Notes: generated from the letters alone by a model not told the origin. Counted from the stretch's first letter, positions 9,451-19,029 are shown. The stretch: 30,561 bases of DNA from JAQVPN01 sp036170435 (GCA_036170435.1 JAVHPF010000077.1:1-30561); one strand, 5' to 3'. Numbers and translations are program-made.

Positions 9451-9473
9451 GACTCCTACGGGAGTCTTTTTTA
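9451..9473 (+). terminator. Rho-independent terminator after the small Ser/Gln-rich gene
   Basis: The stem GACTCC (9451-9456) pairs with GGAGTC (9461-9466) around a TACG tetraloop, followed by six T. It is a textbook intrinsic terminator on the plus strand, just before copy 2 of the long repeat. Confidence 0.85.
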
Positions 9474-9492
9474 TTACTAAAATTTTAGACAA

Positions 9493-9530
9493 TAAAAAAA
9501 CTAAGCATATTTGGTAATAGGGGCTTAGTT
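9493..9530 (-). terminator. Minus-strand terminator of the repeat-borne RNA, copy 2
   Basis: Same stem AACTAAGC/GCTTAGTT as at 5356-5387, with a T-run on the minus strand only. Confidence 0.65.
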
Positions 9531-9960
9531 AAAGTTTTTATGTCCAACAACTCACGATCAAAGGAAAGTTTAAGAATGTTAAGTTATCCTAAGGGAGAAG
9601 GGATCGAAATTTGGATATTCCAAAAATATCCGTGTCAGAGTACTTACTTCTGACAATCTGCATACCTCTCTTAGGTGATATTTTTTGATCAAAGCGAATT
9701 CACCAGGCTTTGTTTGTTTTTTATTTTTTAAGCTAGTAGCTTATATGTTTGTTTAATGTGCTTTTGACTTATGCCTTCTAGGCAGACTATAAAGAGAATT
9801 TATAAGCTATCTAGAAAAAGCATAAGTACCTAAGACACGTATTTGTTTTTATTTTGTTTTTGTGTTTTTTTGTATAGGAATGAACTATTCTTGGCGCATA
9901 GTGTTCCGTCTTGAGAAGTAGCAGATTTTTTTAAAGATCAAGTTGAATAACTCAACTTAC
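9495..9960 (-). ncRNA. Candidate structured non-coding RNA, copy 2
   Basis: This is the second copy of the predicted minus-strand RNA, with the same promoter-like TATAAT (9972-9967), the same internal helices and the same terminator stem (9499-9506 with 9523-9530). See copy 1 for the structural evidence. If both are active, the genome carries at least two identical genes for this RNA. Confidence 0.5.
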
Positions 9961-10219
9961 AAACTAATTATACACGACAAATAAGGAAAGTTCCATAAAT
10001 GTATATTGACGAAAAGCAAAAATATGTTTTATAAAATAATATAAATAAAAGAAACAGCTTAAATAAGACAAAATAAAAAACTTCAGAAAAACACTAAAAA
10101 TTCTAAAAAATCATTAAAAAACGAATAAAAAAGTGCAAAAATAGTCAAAAAAATGTGAAGAAAAAGCCATCTTTGTACACAAAAATAGTACAAAAATGAA
10201 GTCCCCCTTAATAGTTAGT

Positions 10220-10362
10220 AAACCCCTCGGCTTTCAGCCACTCCCCTTGAAAAGGGGAGAAATAGAACAAATATGTCAGACACAAGGAGCTGTCTCTACA
10301 ATATTTTTTATATTTCTAATTTCTTCCCTTCCCAAGGGAAGTCCCCGTAGGGGGATGGGTTT
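10220..10362. repeat. Fold-back (REP-like) element C with a smaller palindrome nested in its centre
   Basis: Outer arms AAACCC (10220-10225) and GGGTTT (10357-10362), with GC-rich continuations and side hairpins CTCCCCTT...AAGGGGAG and CTTCCCTT...AAGGGAAG, follow the plan of elements A and B. The element is about 30 bases longer than A and B. The extra length matches an imperfect palindrome at 10274-10300 (TGTCAGACA...TGTCTCTACA) in the loop, which looks like a separate GTAGAGACA-type element inserted in it. It lies upstream of tsaD. Confidence 0.75.
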
Positions 10363-10442
10363 TTTATTCTAAAGTAAGTATAGAAAATTGTATTTTCTCA
10401 AAAAATTCTTATATTAATAAAAATAATAATTAAATAGATAAA

Positions 10443-11429
10443 ATGAAAATACTTGCTTTTGAAACTTCTTGTGATGATACAAGTTTGGCCTTATTTGAAG
10501 ACGATAAACTGATTTTTATGGATACTATGAGTCAGATAGCTATTCATAATGAAACTTGTGGAGTTGTACCAGAAGTTGCAGCTAGAGAACACGCAAATAA
10601 TATATTTACCGTAATTCAAAATGTACTTGATTGAGCTTGAGTAAAATTGGAAGAAATAGATTATTTAGCCGTAACTATGACTCCTGGATTATTACCATCA
10701 CTATTAACTTGAATAACAGTTGCAAAAACTATTTCAACTATCTTAAATATTCCACTTATTGAAATAAATCATATTGAAGCACATATTTTTGCTAATTTCT
10801 TGGAGAGAAAAAATGAGGATATCACTTTCCCTTTAGCTTGTTTAACTGTTTCTGGCGGACATAATGAAGTCTATTTTATGCAAGACAAATGGAATATAGA
10901 GAAAATATGATCAACACAAGATGATAGTGCAGGAGAAGCTTTTGATAAAGTAGCTAAAATGATGGATTTAGGTTATCCAGGATGACCAATCATTTCTAAG
11001 TTAGCTAGCGAGTTTGAGACCGGTCTTATAAGACCGGTCTCTGGAGCGAAAACTCTTTTTCCAAGAGTCTGGTTAAAAAAACAAGAATTTGATTTTTCTT
11101 TTTCGGGTTTGAAATCAGCTGTTAAAAGAGAAATAGATTTAAGAGGGGAATTAAGTTTAGAAGATAAAAGAGAAATAGCTTTTGAATTTCAAAATGCTGT
11201 AACTGAAGTTTTGGCTTATAAACTCATAAATGCAGCAAAACAAAAATGATTAAAAACTGTTATGCTTGCCGGATGAGTAAGTGCAAATGATGATTTGAAT
11301 GAAAAAATTTTAAAAATGGCAGAAAAAGAAGGATTTAATTTTATTTCACCAGTGAAAAAATTATATTCTACAGATAATGCTGCAATGGTAGGAATAAATG
11401 CCTACTACAAAATAAAAGAGCTTATATAA
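10443..11429 (+). CDS. tsaD: tRNA N6-adenosine threonylcarbamoyltransferase TsaD
   Basis: TsaD transfers threonylcarbamoyl from TC-AMP to A37 of tRNAs reading ANN codons, working with TsaB/TsaE. The 328-residue product has the ASKHA-fold landmarks: I-L-A-F-E-T-S-C-D-D-T at the N-terminus, metal-binding H110-I-E-A-H114, L-T-V-S-G-G-H, D-D-S-A-G-E-A-F-D-K-V, Y-P-G-G-P, D-F-S-F-S-G-L-K-S-A, A-G-G-V-S-A-N and the C-terminal D-N-A-A-M. Length is normal (about 330-340). Between Y-P-G-G-P and the next F-P-R there is an in-frame perfect 26-base palindrome at 11016-11041 that encodes about nine residues (E-T-G-L-I-R-P-V-S) at a variable surface loop. The gene is convergent with 11436-12125 and shares a terminator with it. 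Confidence 0.95.
11016..11041. repeat. Perfect 26-bp palindrome inside tsaD
   Basis: The half-site GAGACCGGTCTTA is followed directly by its exact reverse complement. It is in frame within tsaD at a loop where other TsaD proteins are shorter. The GAGAC/GTCTC ends resemble the GTAGAGACA palindrome at 10274-10300. Confidence 0.85.
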
Positions 11430-11437
11430 GCTCTTTT
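11414..11437. terminator. Bidirectional terminator overlapping two stop codons
   Basis: A perfect 24-base palindrome (AAAAGAGCTTAT and its reverse complement). The tsaD stop TAA (11427-11429) lies at its apex, and the stop of the convergent minus-strand gene (11436-11438) overlaps its edge. A-runs and T-runs on the two sides allow termination both ways. Confidence 0.8.
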
Positions 11438-12125
11438 ATTTTCTATTTGGAAATGCTAAATTGATATGTAATGTAGGTCATTTATCTCAATAGGGTTGTA
11501 TATTAAATTGAGTACTTGGATAATTTCAATTTTGAAAATGCATATCTCTATGTCAATATCAATTATTAGAATTTCTTATCATTTGTTCTCAAATTAATCT
11601 ACTTCTATATTCATCAAAAATTTGTACTGTATTTCAATAGGGGTTATATAGAATTTGTATTTTTCATACATCTCATCAATCTAATCTAGATAATAAAATT
11701 TCATATATATTATTTCATAAAGGAGTTACTTCTCAACTAAGAGGACTAACATGAACTTCATTTTTCATATCAAATTTGAAATTTTTTATTACTTTTACTT
11801 TTTCTTCTATATTTCATCCAGCAAAAACAACTTCTTGTTCTCTATATATATCATTTGAGTCTTGTATATTATTAGATTGATTATTTTGCATCGGATTATT
11901 ATCAATAGATGTTTCTAAATCCATTAATTGTAATTTATCATCTTCACTTGTTGCTAAATCCTTTTTCATATCAAGAAAATCTTTTAAACTAGATAATTCA
12001 CTTCTAGTAGACTCTCTAGTTTTTTGAATCAAATAATTTTTATAAGTTTCAGATTTAGGTGATTTAAAAGTTTCTTTTAAATAAGAATTTATGTCACCAT
12101 TATATTTGTTTGCTATTTCTGACAT
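11436..12125 (-). CDS. Hypothetical protein with a Gly/Asn-rich C-terminal region
   Basis: The frame gives 229 residues when TGA is Gly; only the first 103 are visible with the standard code. The N-terminal part (to about residue 75) is charged and helical. A short Asn/Gln-rich linker (N-N-P-M-Q-N-N-Q-S-N-N) follows. The C-terminal half then has V-K-V-I-K-N-F-K-F-D and a mixed beta-like segment with many Asn, Gly and Tyr. No signal peptide or membrane helix is seen. I do not recognise the family. It is the second gene after 12138-12737 on the minus strand, with a 12-base gap, so the two are probably one operon. Confidence 0.7.
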
Positions 12126-12137
12126 ATTTTTGTAAAA

Positions 12138-12737
12138 TTATAAATTAAAATTTCTTTCTCATAATGCGAAGAATGCATCATTTTCTTTTAATGTATTTAA
12201 ATCAAAATTATTCATTCCTGGTTCTAAACTTACTTTATGAGTTTCTTTTATTACTCTAGACATTATTTTCCAATACGTACTTAAGAATAGTATCTTTTCA
12301 TCTCAATAGATTCAGGCTAAATTTATGTACTGGGCAATATCAGTATTGTTCCTATCTTTGTTATATTCAGCTTTAACAAGATTAAATATTTCTATAAATT
12401 TTGCAAAATCTGGATCTTTTTTTATTTCTTGCATAGCTTCATATAATCTCAATTTTTTGAATTTATCATCAGACATTAATCAATCAGTTTTTGAATTTCA
12501 CATAGAAGCAATATCAAGTTCATCTCACCTAAGTAAAGTTAATACATTATTTTTTACAGTTTTACTTATTTTAGATATTTTAGTTATAGCATCTAATATA
12601 ACGTCATTTCATTCACTTGGTCTTGCTCATTTTTTTATTAATCTTTTTATTTCTCTTTGGTTAATATCCATAGCAACCTTTAACGCAAGATTATACATAT
12701 TTTTTCTTTTATTAATTAATTTATCTAATTTTAACAT
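12138..12737 (-). CDS. Hypothetical helical protein
   Basis: A 199-residue product recovered by reading several TGA codons as Gly. It is predominantly charged and helical (Lys/Glu/Asp with regular Leu/Ile), with no signal peptide, membrane segment or catalytic motif that I recognise. The first 60 residues are strongly basic (M-L-K-L-D-K-L-I-N-K-R-K), which could suit binding to nucleic acid or another protein; that is a guess. It is upstream of 11436-12125 in the same orientation and downstream of the PAP2 gene, from which it is separated by an intrinsic terminator. Confidence 0.7.
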
Positions 12738-12769
12738 ATTTACTTTTTCTTTGCAAAAATTTGAATAAA

Positions 12770-12792
12770 AAATCCCGCACGAGGCGGGAAAT
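12770..12792 (-). terminator. Rho-independent terminator after the PAP2 gene
   Basis: The stem TCCCGC (12773-12778) pairs with GCGGGA (12784-12789) around ACGAG. The minus strand continues with a T-run, so it terminates transcription coming from the PAP2 gene. Confidence 0.8.
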
Positions 12793-12798
12793 ATTTAT

Positions 12799-13392
12799 TT
12801 ATAATTTTATGAATGATGCAATTTTGATGATGCATTTATTTATTTTTTTAAATATGAAAAAATCTTTAAACTTGAAAATTGTAAATCATGAGATTATTCA
12901 AATAATAATTCATCCTATTATATCAAGTGGCCAATGAACTCAGGCAATTACTCTAGATAAAAGCATTATTATGAAAAATGGAAGTATAATGAAGGCTGAT
13001 TTTCTATATCCAAGTAAGAATAATGCTGTTAGAAAAGATGATGATACTGCCGCATGATCTGAAGGGAAAGAAGCATCCGGAATATGATTTAATAAAAAAT
13101 GTCCAGCATTATGTAGGAAAGCTTCAGGTCTTTCTATGTGTACTAATTTTTGTAAAATTAAGTTTATAGAAATTGCCATTATTACAGAGTAAACTATATA
13201 TAACATATTTTCTTTTTTACTAGTTTCTCATTTTTTGTTATGAATTATCCAAAAACTTAGTAAAAATATAGGTAAAATAAATATAGGAGCATCAGCAAAA
13301 GTTATTGCAATATCTTTTATTATACTATATTGAGCTAGTCAATTTAATGCAGATAATCAAGTTTCATTAAAACTTTTTAATATTTCAATCAT
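12799..13392 (-). CDS. PAP2-family membrane phosphatase
   Basis: The 197-residue integral membrane protein has all three PAP2 signature motifs: K82-x5-R88-P89 (K-L-V-H-I-E-R-P), P110-S-D-H113 and S146-R147-x5-H153-x3-D157 (S-R-V-I-A-G-V-H-W-P-L-D). His113 and His153 are the expected catalytic residues. The G of A-G-V-H is a TGA codon. The architecture (about five to six helices with the active site on the outer face) fits undecaprenyl pyrophosphate phosphatase of the BcrC type or a phosphatidic acid phosphatase. Recycling of undecaprenyl pyrophosphate in wall synthesis is the likelier role in a bacterium of this kind, but the substrate is not determined by the sequence. It is divergent from hisS. 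Confidence 0.9.
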
Positions 13393-13432
13393 TTTTATAA
13401 AATAGAAAATATAAAATAAAAAGATGACTTAT

Positions 13433-13460
13433 TTTATAATATATTAAATTTGTATTACAA
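13433..13460 (-). promoter_or_regulatory. Possible promoter for the PAP2 gene
   Basis: On the minus strand TTGTAA (13460-13455) and TATAAA (13438-13433) are separated by 16 bases, about 40 bases upstream of the PAP2 start. In such AT-rich DNA chance matches are common, so this is a weak call. Confidence 0.3.
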
Positions 13461-13580
13461 AGCTAAGTACTATCTTTTGCTTTTTCTTTATATGTATATT
13501 TTATATAAAATCAATAAAACTATAAAAAAATAACTTGAATTATTCCAATAAACTGTTAAACTATCTTTAATTTAAGACCT

Positions 13581-13605
13581 GCCTTAAGAAAATTAGGGCA
13601 TTTTT
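13581..13605 (+). promoter_or_regulatory. Terminator-like hairpin in the hisS leader
   Basis: The stem GCCTTAA (13581-13587) pairs with TTAGGGC (13593-13599) around GAAAA and is followed by A and TTTTT, only about 10 bases before the hisS start. TTAAG just upstream (about 13572-13576) could pair with CTTAA of the left arm instead, giving an alternative fold. It may be an attenuator or simply the terminator of a short upstream transcript. Confidence 0.45.
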
Positions 13606-13615
13606 ATTTCTCTAA

Positions 13616-14980
13616 ATGAATTTTAGTATGAGTGATTCGATAGTTAAAGTAAGATGAATGCAAGATATACTGCCTGAAACGCATAATTATTTTACTTTTT
13701 TGAAGAAAGTAACAAGACATGAATTTAGAAAAAACTGATTTAGAAGAATTTCTACACCAATTTTAGAAAAAAAAGAATTATTTACAAGAGCTGTTTGAGA
13801 AGGAACTGATATTGTTGATAAAGAAATGTATAATTTAGTTGATAAAAAAGGAAGAGATTTGGTTATGAAACCTGAATCTACAGCCGGTATTATGAGAGCA
13901 TATATCGAAAACGATATGCAATCTTTGGCTCAACCAGTATATTTATACTATGTTGAACCTCATTTCAGATATGATAGACCTCAAAAAGGAAGATATAGAC
14001 AATTTCATCAAATTTGAGCTGAAATTATTGGTGAAATAGATCCAATTCTTGATGCTGAACTTATTTATATTGGTTATACAATTTTAAATAAAATCGGTTT
14101 AGCAGGAGATTTCAAAGTAAAAATAAATTCTATAGGAACAGCAAAAGATAGAGCAAAATATTTAGAAGAATTAGTAAGTTTTTATACTAATAAGTCTAAT
14201 TTATTAACAGAAGATGGTAAAAGAAAATTAGAAGTTAATCCTTTAAGACTTCTTGATACAAAAGATGCTGACGAAATAATTTTGGCTAATGAAGCTCCGA
14301 AAATCACAAAATTTCTGAAAAAAGATTCTAAAGAACATTATGAAAAAGTAAAAAAATACTTGGATTTATTAGGTGTTCCATATGAAGAAGATCATAAATT
14401 AGTTAGAGGACTTGATTATTATTGTCATACAGTTTGGGAATTTGTTGATAATTCTGGAAGAAGTCAAGATGCTTTCTGAGGAGGAGGTAGATATGATTGA
14501 CTTGCTAAAACTATAGGGAACAAAGATGAAATTCCAGCAGTTGGTTTTGCTATGTGAGCAGAAAGACTTATGCAAGCTATGATTGATAAATGAATAAGTA
14601 TAAAAAGCAAGGATAAAATAGATTTATATTTCATTCAACTTGGTGATGAAGCTAAGGAACTTGTTTTCCCACTTAGTTTACAAGCAAGAGAAAAATGAAT
14701 AAGAGCTTTGTCATCACTTGGAACTCCATCACTAAAAGTACAATTAAAAAAGGCAAATAGAATAAATGCTAGATATGTAGTAATAGTTGGTGTTATGGAA
14801 GCCAGAAATGGTAAACTACAACTTAGAGATATGGATGCAGGTACTCAAGAAGAAATAGAAAAAGATAAACTTATAGATTATATAATTTGAAAAATTTGAG
14901 AAGGAAAACTAGATTTTTATGATCCATCTAAAGATTTGATAATTGATACTCCAGTAATAGAAGAAAAGGTAGAGGCTTAG
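13616..14980 (+). CDS. hisS: Histidyl-tRNA synthetase
   Basis: The 454-residue class II synthetase charges tRNA-His. Seen in order are K-V-R-G-M-Q-D-I-L-P at the N-terminus (motif 1 region), K-P-E-S-T-A-G-I-M-R-A, and motif 2 F-R-Y-D-R-P-Q-K-G-R-Y-R-Q-F-H-Q. Then come the HisA motif V263-R-G-L-D-Y-Y and motif 3 around A-V-G-F-A-M-G-A-E-R-L, followed by a C-terminal anticodon-binding domain (about residues 345-435). Several glycines in these motifs are TGA codons, including those in the G-G-G-G-R-Y-D-G stretch. Two starts are possible: ATG at 13616 (used here) or at 13628, which would give MSDSIVKVRG. No clear Shine-Dalgarno precedes either. A leader hairpin and an intrinsic terminator overlapping the stop frame the gene as a monocistronic unit. 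Confidence 0.95.
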
Positions 14981-14993
14981 CACTCTGCCTTTT
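14968..14993 (+). terminator. Terminator with the hisS stop codon in its loop
   Basis: GGTAGAG (14968-14974) pairs with CTCTGCC (14983-14989, one G-U pair) around an 8-base loop that contains the hisS TAG (14978-14980). A T-run follows. Confidence 0.7.
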
Positions 14994-15101
14994 GGCTTAT
15001 AAAACAAAAAAATAAAAAAACTTGTCTTTTAGACTTAAAATTTTAAAATTCGCAGGTATTTCAGAAATTTTACAGATATTTTTTAATTTAAATAATAACC
15101 T

Positions 15102-16628
15102 ATGAAACTATTTCTTCTATTTATTACTTTTATTTTTTCAACATCTTTGGCTTTTTGAGATGATATCAGTTGAACAGAAACTAATAAAGTTAAATGTATA
15201 ACCAATAAATATGATATAATTTGAGATTTTGATACAAAAGTAAATACAAATCTATTTTATAGTATAAAAGATAATTCAGTTTGACTTCAAAAAGAAGATA
15301 CAAATATTACATTTTTTGTTCGTAAGGGGAAAGAACAATTGAAAAAAGTATCTGCTGATAAATTTGATATATCTTTTTCGGATGTTTGAAAAATAAATTT
15401 GATAGCAAGAGTAGAAGAAAAAAATACAAGTTGTTCTTATAGAATAGAAAAAGAAATAAATGTTTATTCAAAAATTTTAACTTATATTTCTGATAAAGAT
15501 GAATTAAATTTATCTTTTAGTCGTGATTTTGAAAAAAATCATACACTTTTTAATAAAATAATTCTTGAATGAAAAAATTCAAGTTCTATTCAAGATGTTT
15601 TTATTTCTCAAATTACACAAAATTTATATGTTTTTCAAGAATCAAATATTATAGTAATCAATTCAAATAATTATCTTGAATTATTACAAGCTTTTGAAAA
15701 GGTATCAAAAATTTATAATACTAATTTTCCAGACAAAAAGATTTTTATAGTTACTGATTCTAGTTTCATTTTATCTAAAAAACTTCTTAGTAGTTTTATA
15801 AGTAGTTTGGATATTAATTTATATACTTTTGCTCCATATAACTTACTAAATTTCCTAAATTATATATCTCTTGGTAAATCAACTTCTGATATTATAAATG
15901 ACAAAAATTATTGAATAAATCAAATATCTTTTACAGATAATTCAAATAGTATATTTTTCCTTACAAATTTCACAAATAAGCTAATACTAGCATGATTTCC
16001 TATAAGTATTTTGGCTATTATATTTTCTCTTGCCTTAGCTGTTACAGTTATAAATTTCATTAGACAATTTGTCGGATTATCTATTTTTAGTTTGTATTAT
16101 CCATTATTTTTTGCTCTTAGCGTGTATTTGTTTAGTTTTCAAATGACTTTAGCGCTTTTCGCTTCTGCTATTTTATCTCAATATTTAATGAGAAAAATTT
16201 ACAGAAGAGTCCACTTTTTACTTAATGCAAAATTATCATTATTTTTCGTTATGTATCTTATAATTTCTCTTGTAATACTTTGATTATTAAATAATTTTTG
16301 ATTGATTGATTTTGCTAATTTGAAGTCAAACTTAGTTGTTTTCCCATTCATTGTTATTCCTATGCTTACTTATAAGATATTTTCAGATGAAAGATGACTT
16401 TTTAGCACTTGATTTATGTTTTATTTACTTGAATTTTGATTTGTATCTTTGATGGCATATTTCGCCTTAAAATCAACATTTATACAAAATCTTTTCTTGT
16501 CTTACACAGAACTTTTGATACTTGTATTTTTTGCTAATTTTATGATTTGAAAATTTACATGACTACAATTCGTAGAGTATGTTCGTTTTCTACCTCTTAT
16601 AAAAAAACATTTCCAAGAAGAAGAATAA
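15102..16628 (+). CDS. Exported/7TM membrane protein of the UUP1 (7TM_transglut_2) type, partner of the ATP-grasp gene
   Basis: The 508-residue product has a signal peptide (MKLFLLFITFIFSTSLAF), an extracytoplasmic region of about 270 residues, and seven hydrophobic helices from about residue 292 to 500. The membrane part reads like the 7TM domain usually fused to an inactive transglutaminase: I-N-F-I-R-Q-F-V-G-L-S-I-F, Y-P-L-F-F-A-L, a basic M-R-K-I-Y-R-R-V turn, then F-P-F-I-V-I-P-M-L-T-Y-K-I-F and D-E-R-G. Families with this 7TM domain are typically encoded next to a RimK-like ATP-grasp gene, exactly as here (21-base gap). The soluble N-terminal part is poorly conserved, and I cannot confirm a transglutaminase fold. 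It probably senses or presents a peptide or glycopeptide substrate at the membrane. Confidence 0.72.
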
Positions 16629-16649
16629 TAAAAACTAAAATTTTAAATT

Positions 16650-18977
16650 ATGTTAGATTTCTGAATACTTTCGATGAACGAAAGAAACCTAAATTATATA
16701 AAAAAACTGAATTCAGCATCTTCGATAAATTTGGCTGACGACAAAGTAGAAACTAAATTATTTTTGGAAGAAAGATGAGTTTCTGTTCCCAAAACTCTTG
16801 CTATTGTATCGAACAAAAAGCAATTGGCTGAATTCGAATTATCATCAGTTAAAGAAGATTTTTTTGTAATTAAACCTGTATTTGGTAGTAAATGACAGGG
16901 TATTTTGATAGTACAAAATTTGCATGATGGAACTTATATGATATGAGAAGAAATAGTTAGTGAAGACTTCTTGTATGACCATATGACTGATATTTTGAAC
17001 TGAGATTTTTCTCTTAATTTTGGGTTTGATAAAATTCTTATAGAAAAAAAATTAATTGCAGGAAATGGCTTTGAAAAATTCTGTCAATTTTGACTAGCTG
17101 ATATAAGAATGATCGTTTATAATCTTGTTCCAGTTGCTGCTATGGTAAGAATGCCAACAAATCTATCCTGATGAAAAGCAAATCTTGCTCAAGGTTGAAT
17201 TGGTCTTGGAATTGAAGTTGGTTCTGGAATAATAAATACTCTTTATATAAAATGAAAAGTTTATACAAAAGAATTTCCTCTAGCTTATGCTCATTTAAAA
17301 TGATTTGAAATTCCTTTTTGGAATGATATAATGCTTGCTTCAAGCCAAACACAATTTTTCGTGAATTTGTGATATCTTGCGCTTGATTGGGTAATAACAG
17401 AAACTTGACCAAAAATACTTGAAATAAATGCTAGGGCAGGACTAGAAATACAAAATGTTTGTTTACTTCCACTAAAATCTAGATTAGATAAAATAAAAGA
17501 TTTGAAAATTTCAGAGCCTGAAAAATGAGTAGAACTTGCAAAATCTTTATTCTCATCAAAAGTAACAAATAAAATAAACAATTCAAAAATCATATATTTA
17601 TCTCAAGAAGCTAAATTAAATTTAGCTGATTCTAGTGAGGAAATTTTAGTGAAACTGGATTTATCAAAAACAAAGAACTATATTTCAAGTTATTTGCATA
17701 ATTTAATTTCTAAAAACACGTATTTTATAGAACTTGATTCTAGGGTAAAATTTGATAAATTGAAGTTTATTCTTGATGAAAATCTTGATTCGGATACTAT
17801 TATACTTTGAACAATTTCTGTAAAAGATTTCCTTATAAAACCTGAAACAAAAGAACAAAAGAAAGAAATATATATTCCTAAAAAAGTAAATAGAAATGAA
17901 CTTTCTATGCTTAGAATACTAGATGAAAAAGTAATGAAACTAGATAAAAGAGTAAGTTTGACATCTGTTTTGAAACCAAGTAATTTTTTAGAACAAATGG
18001 ATAAATTTATAGAAATGAAGTGAAAATATAATCCAATTTTTTCTTATGATTTTCCTGATGAAGAAAAGATAAATTCTTTTGATAGAGAAATATTATCTTT
18101 GAAGGAAACTTATTTCAAAAAATGACTTGAACTTAAATCAGAATTTGCGAAAATATTTCTAGCAAAACTTGAAGAAATTCAAGATAGACTTGAATTAATA
18201 AAAGCTTACAAATCGCAAAACTTTGATAATATTTTGAAATATAATACAAAACTTTTTCATAAGTTTGATGAGAAATTACTTATTGAATCAGAAAAAAAAT
18301 TACTTATTTTATCAAATGAATGACTTCTTTGAGAGGCTATTGATATAAATGATGTAGTTGAATATATAAAGTCATATTTAGAAAAAAACTGATTATCAAA
18401 TGGTGTAAAAGTAGTATTATCTGCTACAAATATGTCTAGAATTTCAGTAACTAGAAAAAAGTGAAAAGCTGAAATTAGAGTAGCTGTTGACGCTGTTTTC
18501 AGAGAAAAAGAACTTGATTGAATAATAGCTCATGAAATTTGAGTTCATCTAATTAGAGCTGTTAATGGTAAAAAAAGCGGCTGGAATATTTTGGAATCAG
18601 GAACTGCAAATTATATAGAAACTGAGGAAGGATTAGCTGTTTATAATAGTTTGGAATATTTTCCAGAAAGTTACGAAAAAAATGCAATGTATCAGAATTA
18701 TTATATTTGAAATATGGCTAAGAAATTAGATTTTCAAGAATTATCTGATATAGTTTTTCATTTAAAATGAAATGATTATGTAAAAGTTTTCAAAACTGTT
18801 ACTAGATTTAAAAAGTGAATAATTGATACCAGCACAAAACATGCTTGATCTATTTTTACAAAAGATAAAATTTATCTTGATTGATATTCAAAAGTAAAAA
18901 ATTGGATAGAAAAATGATGAGACACGAACTCTCTTATGATTTGAAAAATCAAGATAGAGGATTTGGATATAGTATAG
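16650..18977 (+). CDS. Fusion: RimK-like ATP-grasp amidoligase + MATCAP/QEGLA (DUF1704) metallopeptidase
   Basis: The 775-residue protein has two enzymes in one chain. Residues 1-290 match the RimK-related alpha-L-glutamate ligase-like group: N-E-R-N-L-N-Y-I-K at the start, D-D-K-V-E-T-K, F-V-I-K-P-V-F-G-S-K-G-Q-G (ATP-binding loop), G-L-A-D-I-R-M-I-V, G-G-K-A-N-L-A-Q-G-G and I-L-E258-I-N260-A-R-A-G (Mg ligands). Residues about 430-775 match the QEGLA/DUF1704 family, whose eukaryotic relatives MATCAP/TMCP are zinc tyrosine carboxypeptidases: H628-E-I-G-V-H633 (HExxxH zinc site), a following R-x-x-N-G-K, and E-E-G-L-A-V-Y near residue 659. A ligase that adds amino acids is thus joined to a peptidase that could remove them. 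Its 7TM partner is upstream. The ends are clean (TAG at 18975) and a half fold-back repeat follows at once. Confidence 0.85.
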
Positions 18978-19029
18978 AAAAACCCATCCCCTCGTTCCTC
19001 GGTACTTCCCTTGAAAAGGGAAGAAATTT
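18978..19029. repeat. Half fold-back (REP-like) element D
   Basis: Begins one base after the ligase-peptidase stop with AACCCATCCCCTCG, then CTTCCCTTgaaAAGGGAAG, as in one arm of element A and the right arm of element C. The partner arm is missing, so it is a remnant or a solo half. A small ATAAGA/TCTTAT hairpin follows at 19031-19047 and may terminate the upstream operon. Confidence 0.75.

Larger units (their letters stand above)
9487..10213. repeat. 727-bp direct repeat, copy 2
   Basis: This matches 5344-6070 base for base as far as I can read. The left junction follows the GACTCC terminator and the right junction is inside a fold-back element: the shared sequence stops at CCCTTAATA, and a different fold-back element (10220-10362) follows after seven bases, rather than the rest of element B. 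Absence of any difference over 727 AT-rich non-coding bases means recent duplication, ongoing gene conversion or strong selection. Confidence 0.95.

Noticed and set aside
12325..12768. Plus-strand hydrophobic ORF
   Set aside because: It is antisense to the helical hypothetical gene; the hydrophobic look comes from complementing Lys/Glu/Asn-rich codons.
13393..13615. T-box riboswitch in the hisS leader
   Set aside because: There is no T-box TGG(N)ACC-type sequence or specifier-loop stem; only a terminator-like hairpin is present.
17140..17593. Minus-strand ORFs within the ATP-grasp gene
   Set aside because: They are antisense to conserved ATP-grasp motifs and have no start signal or family match.
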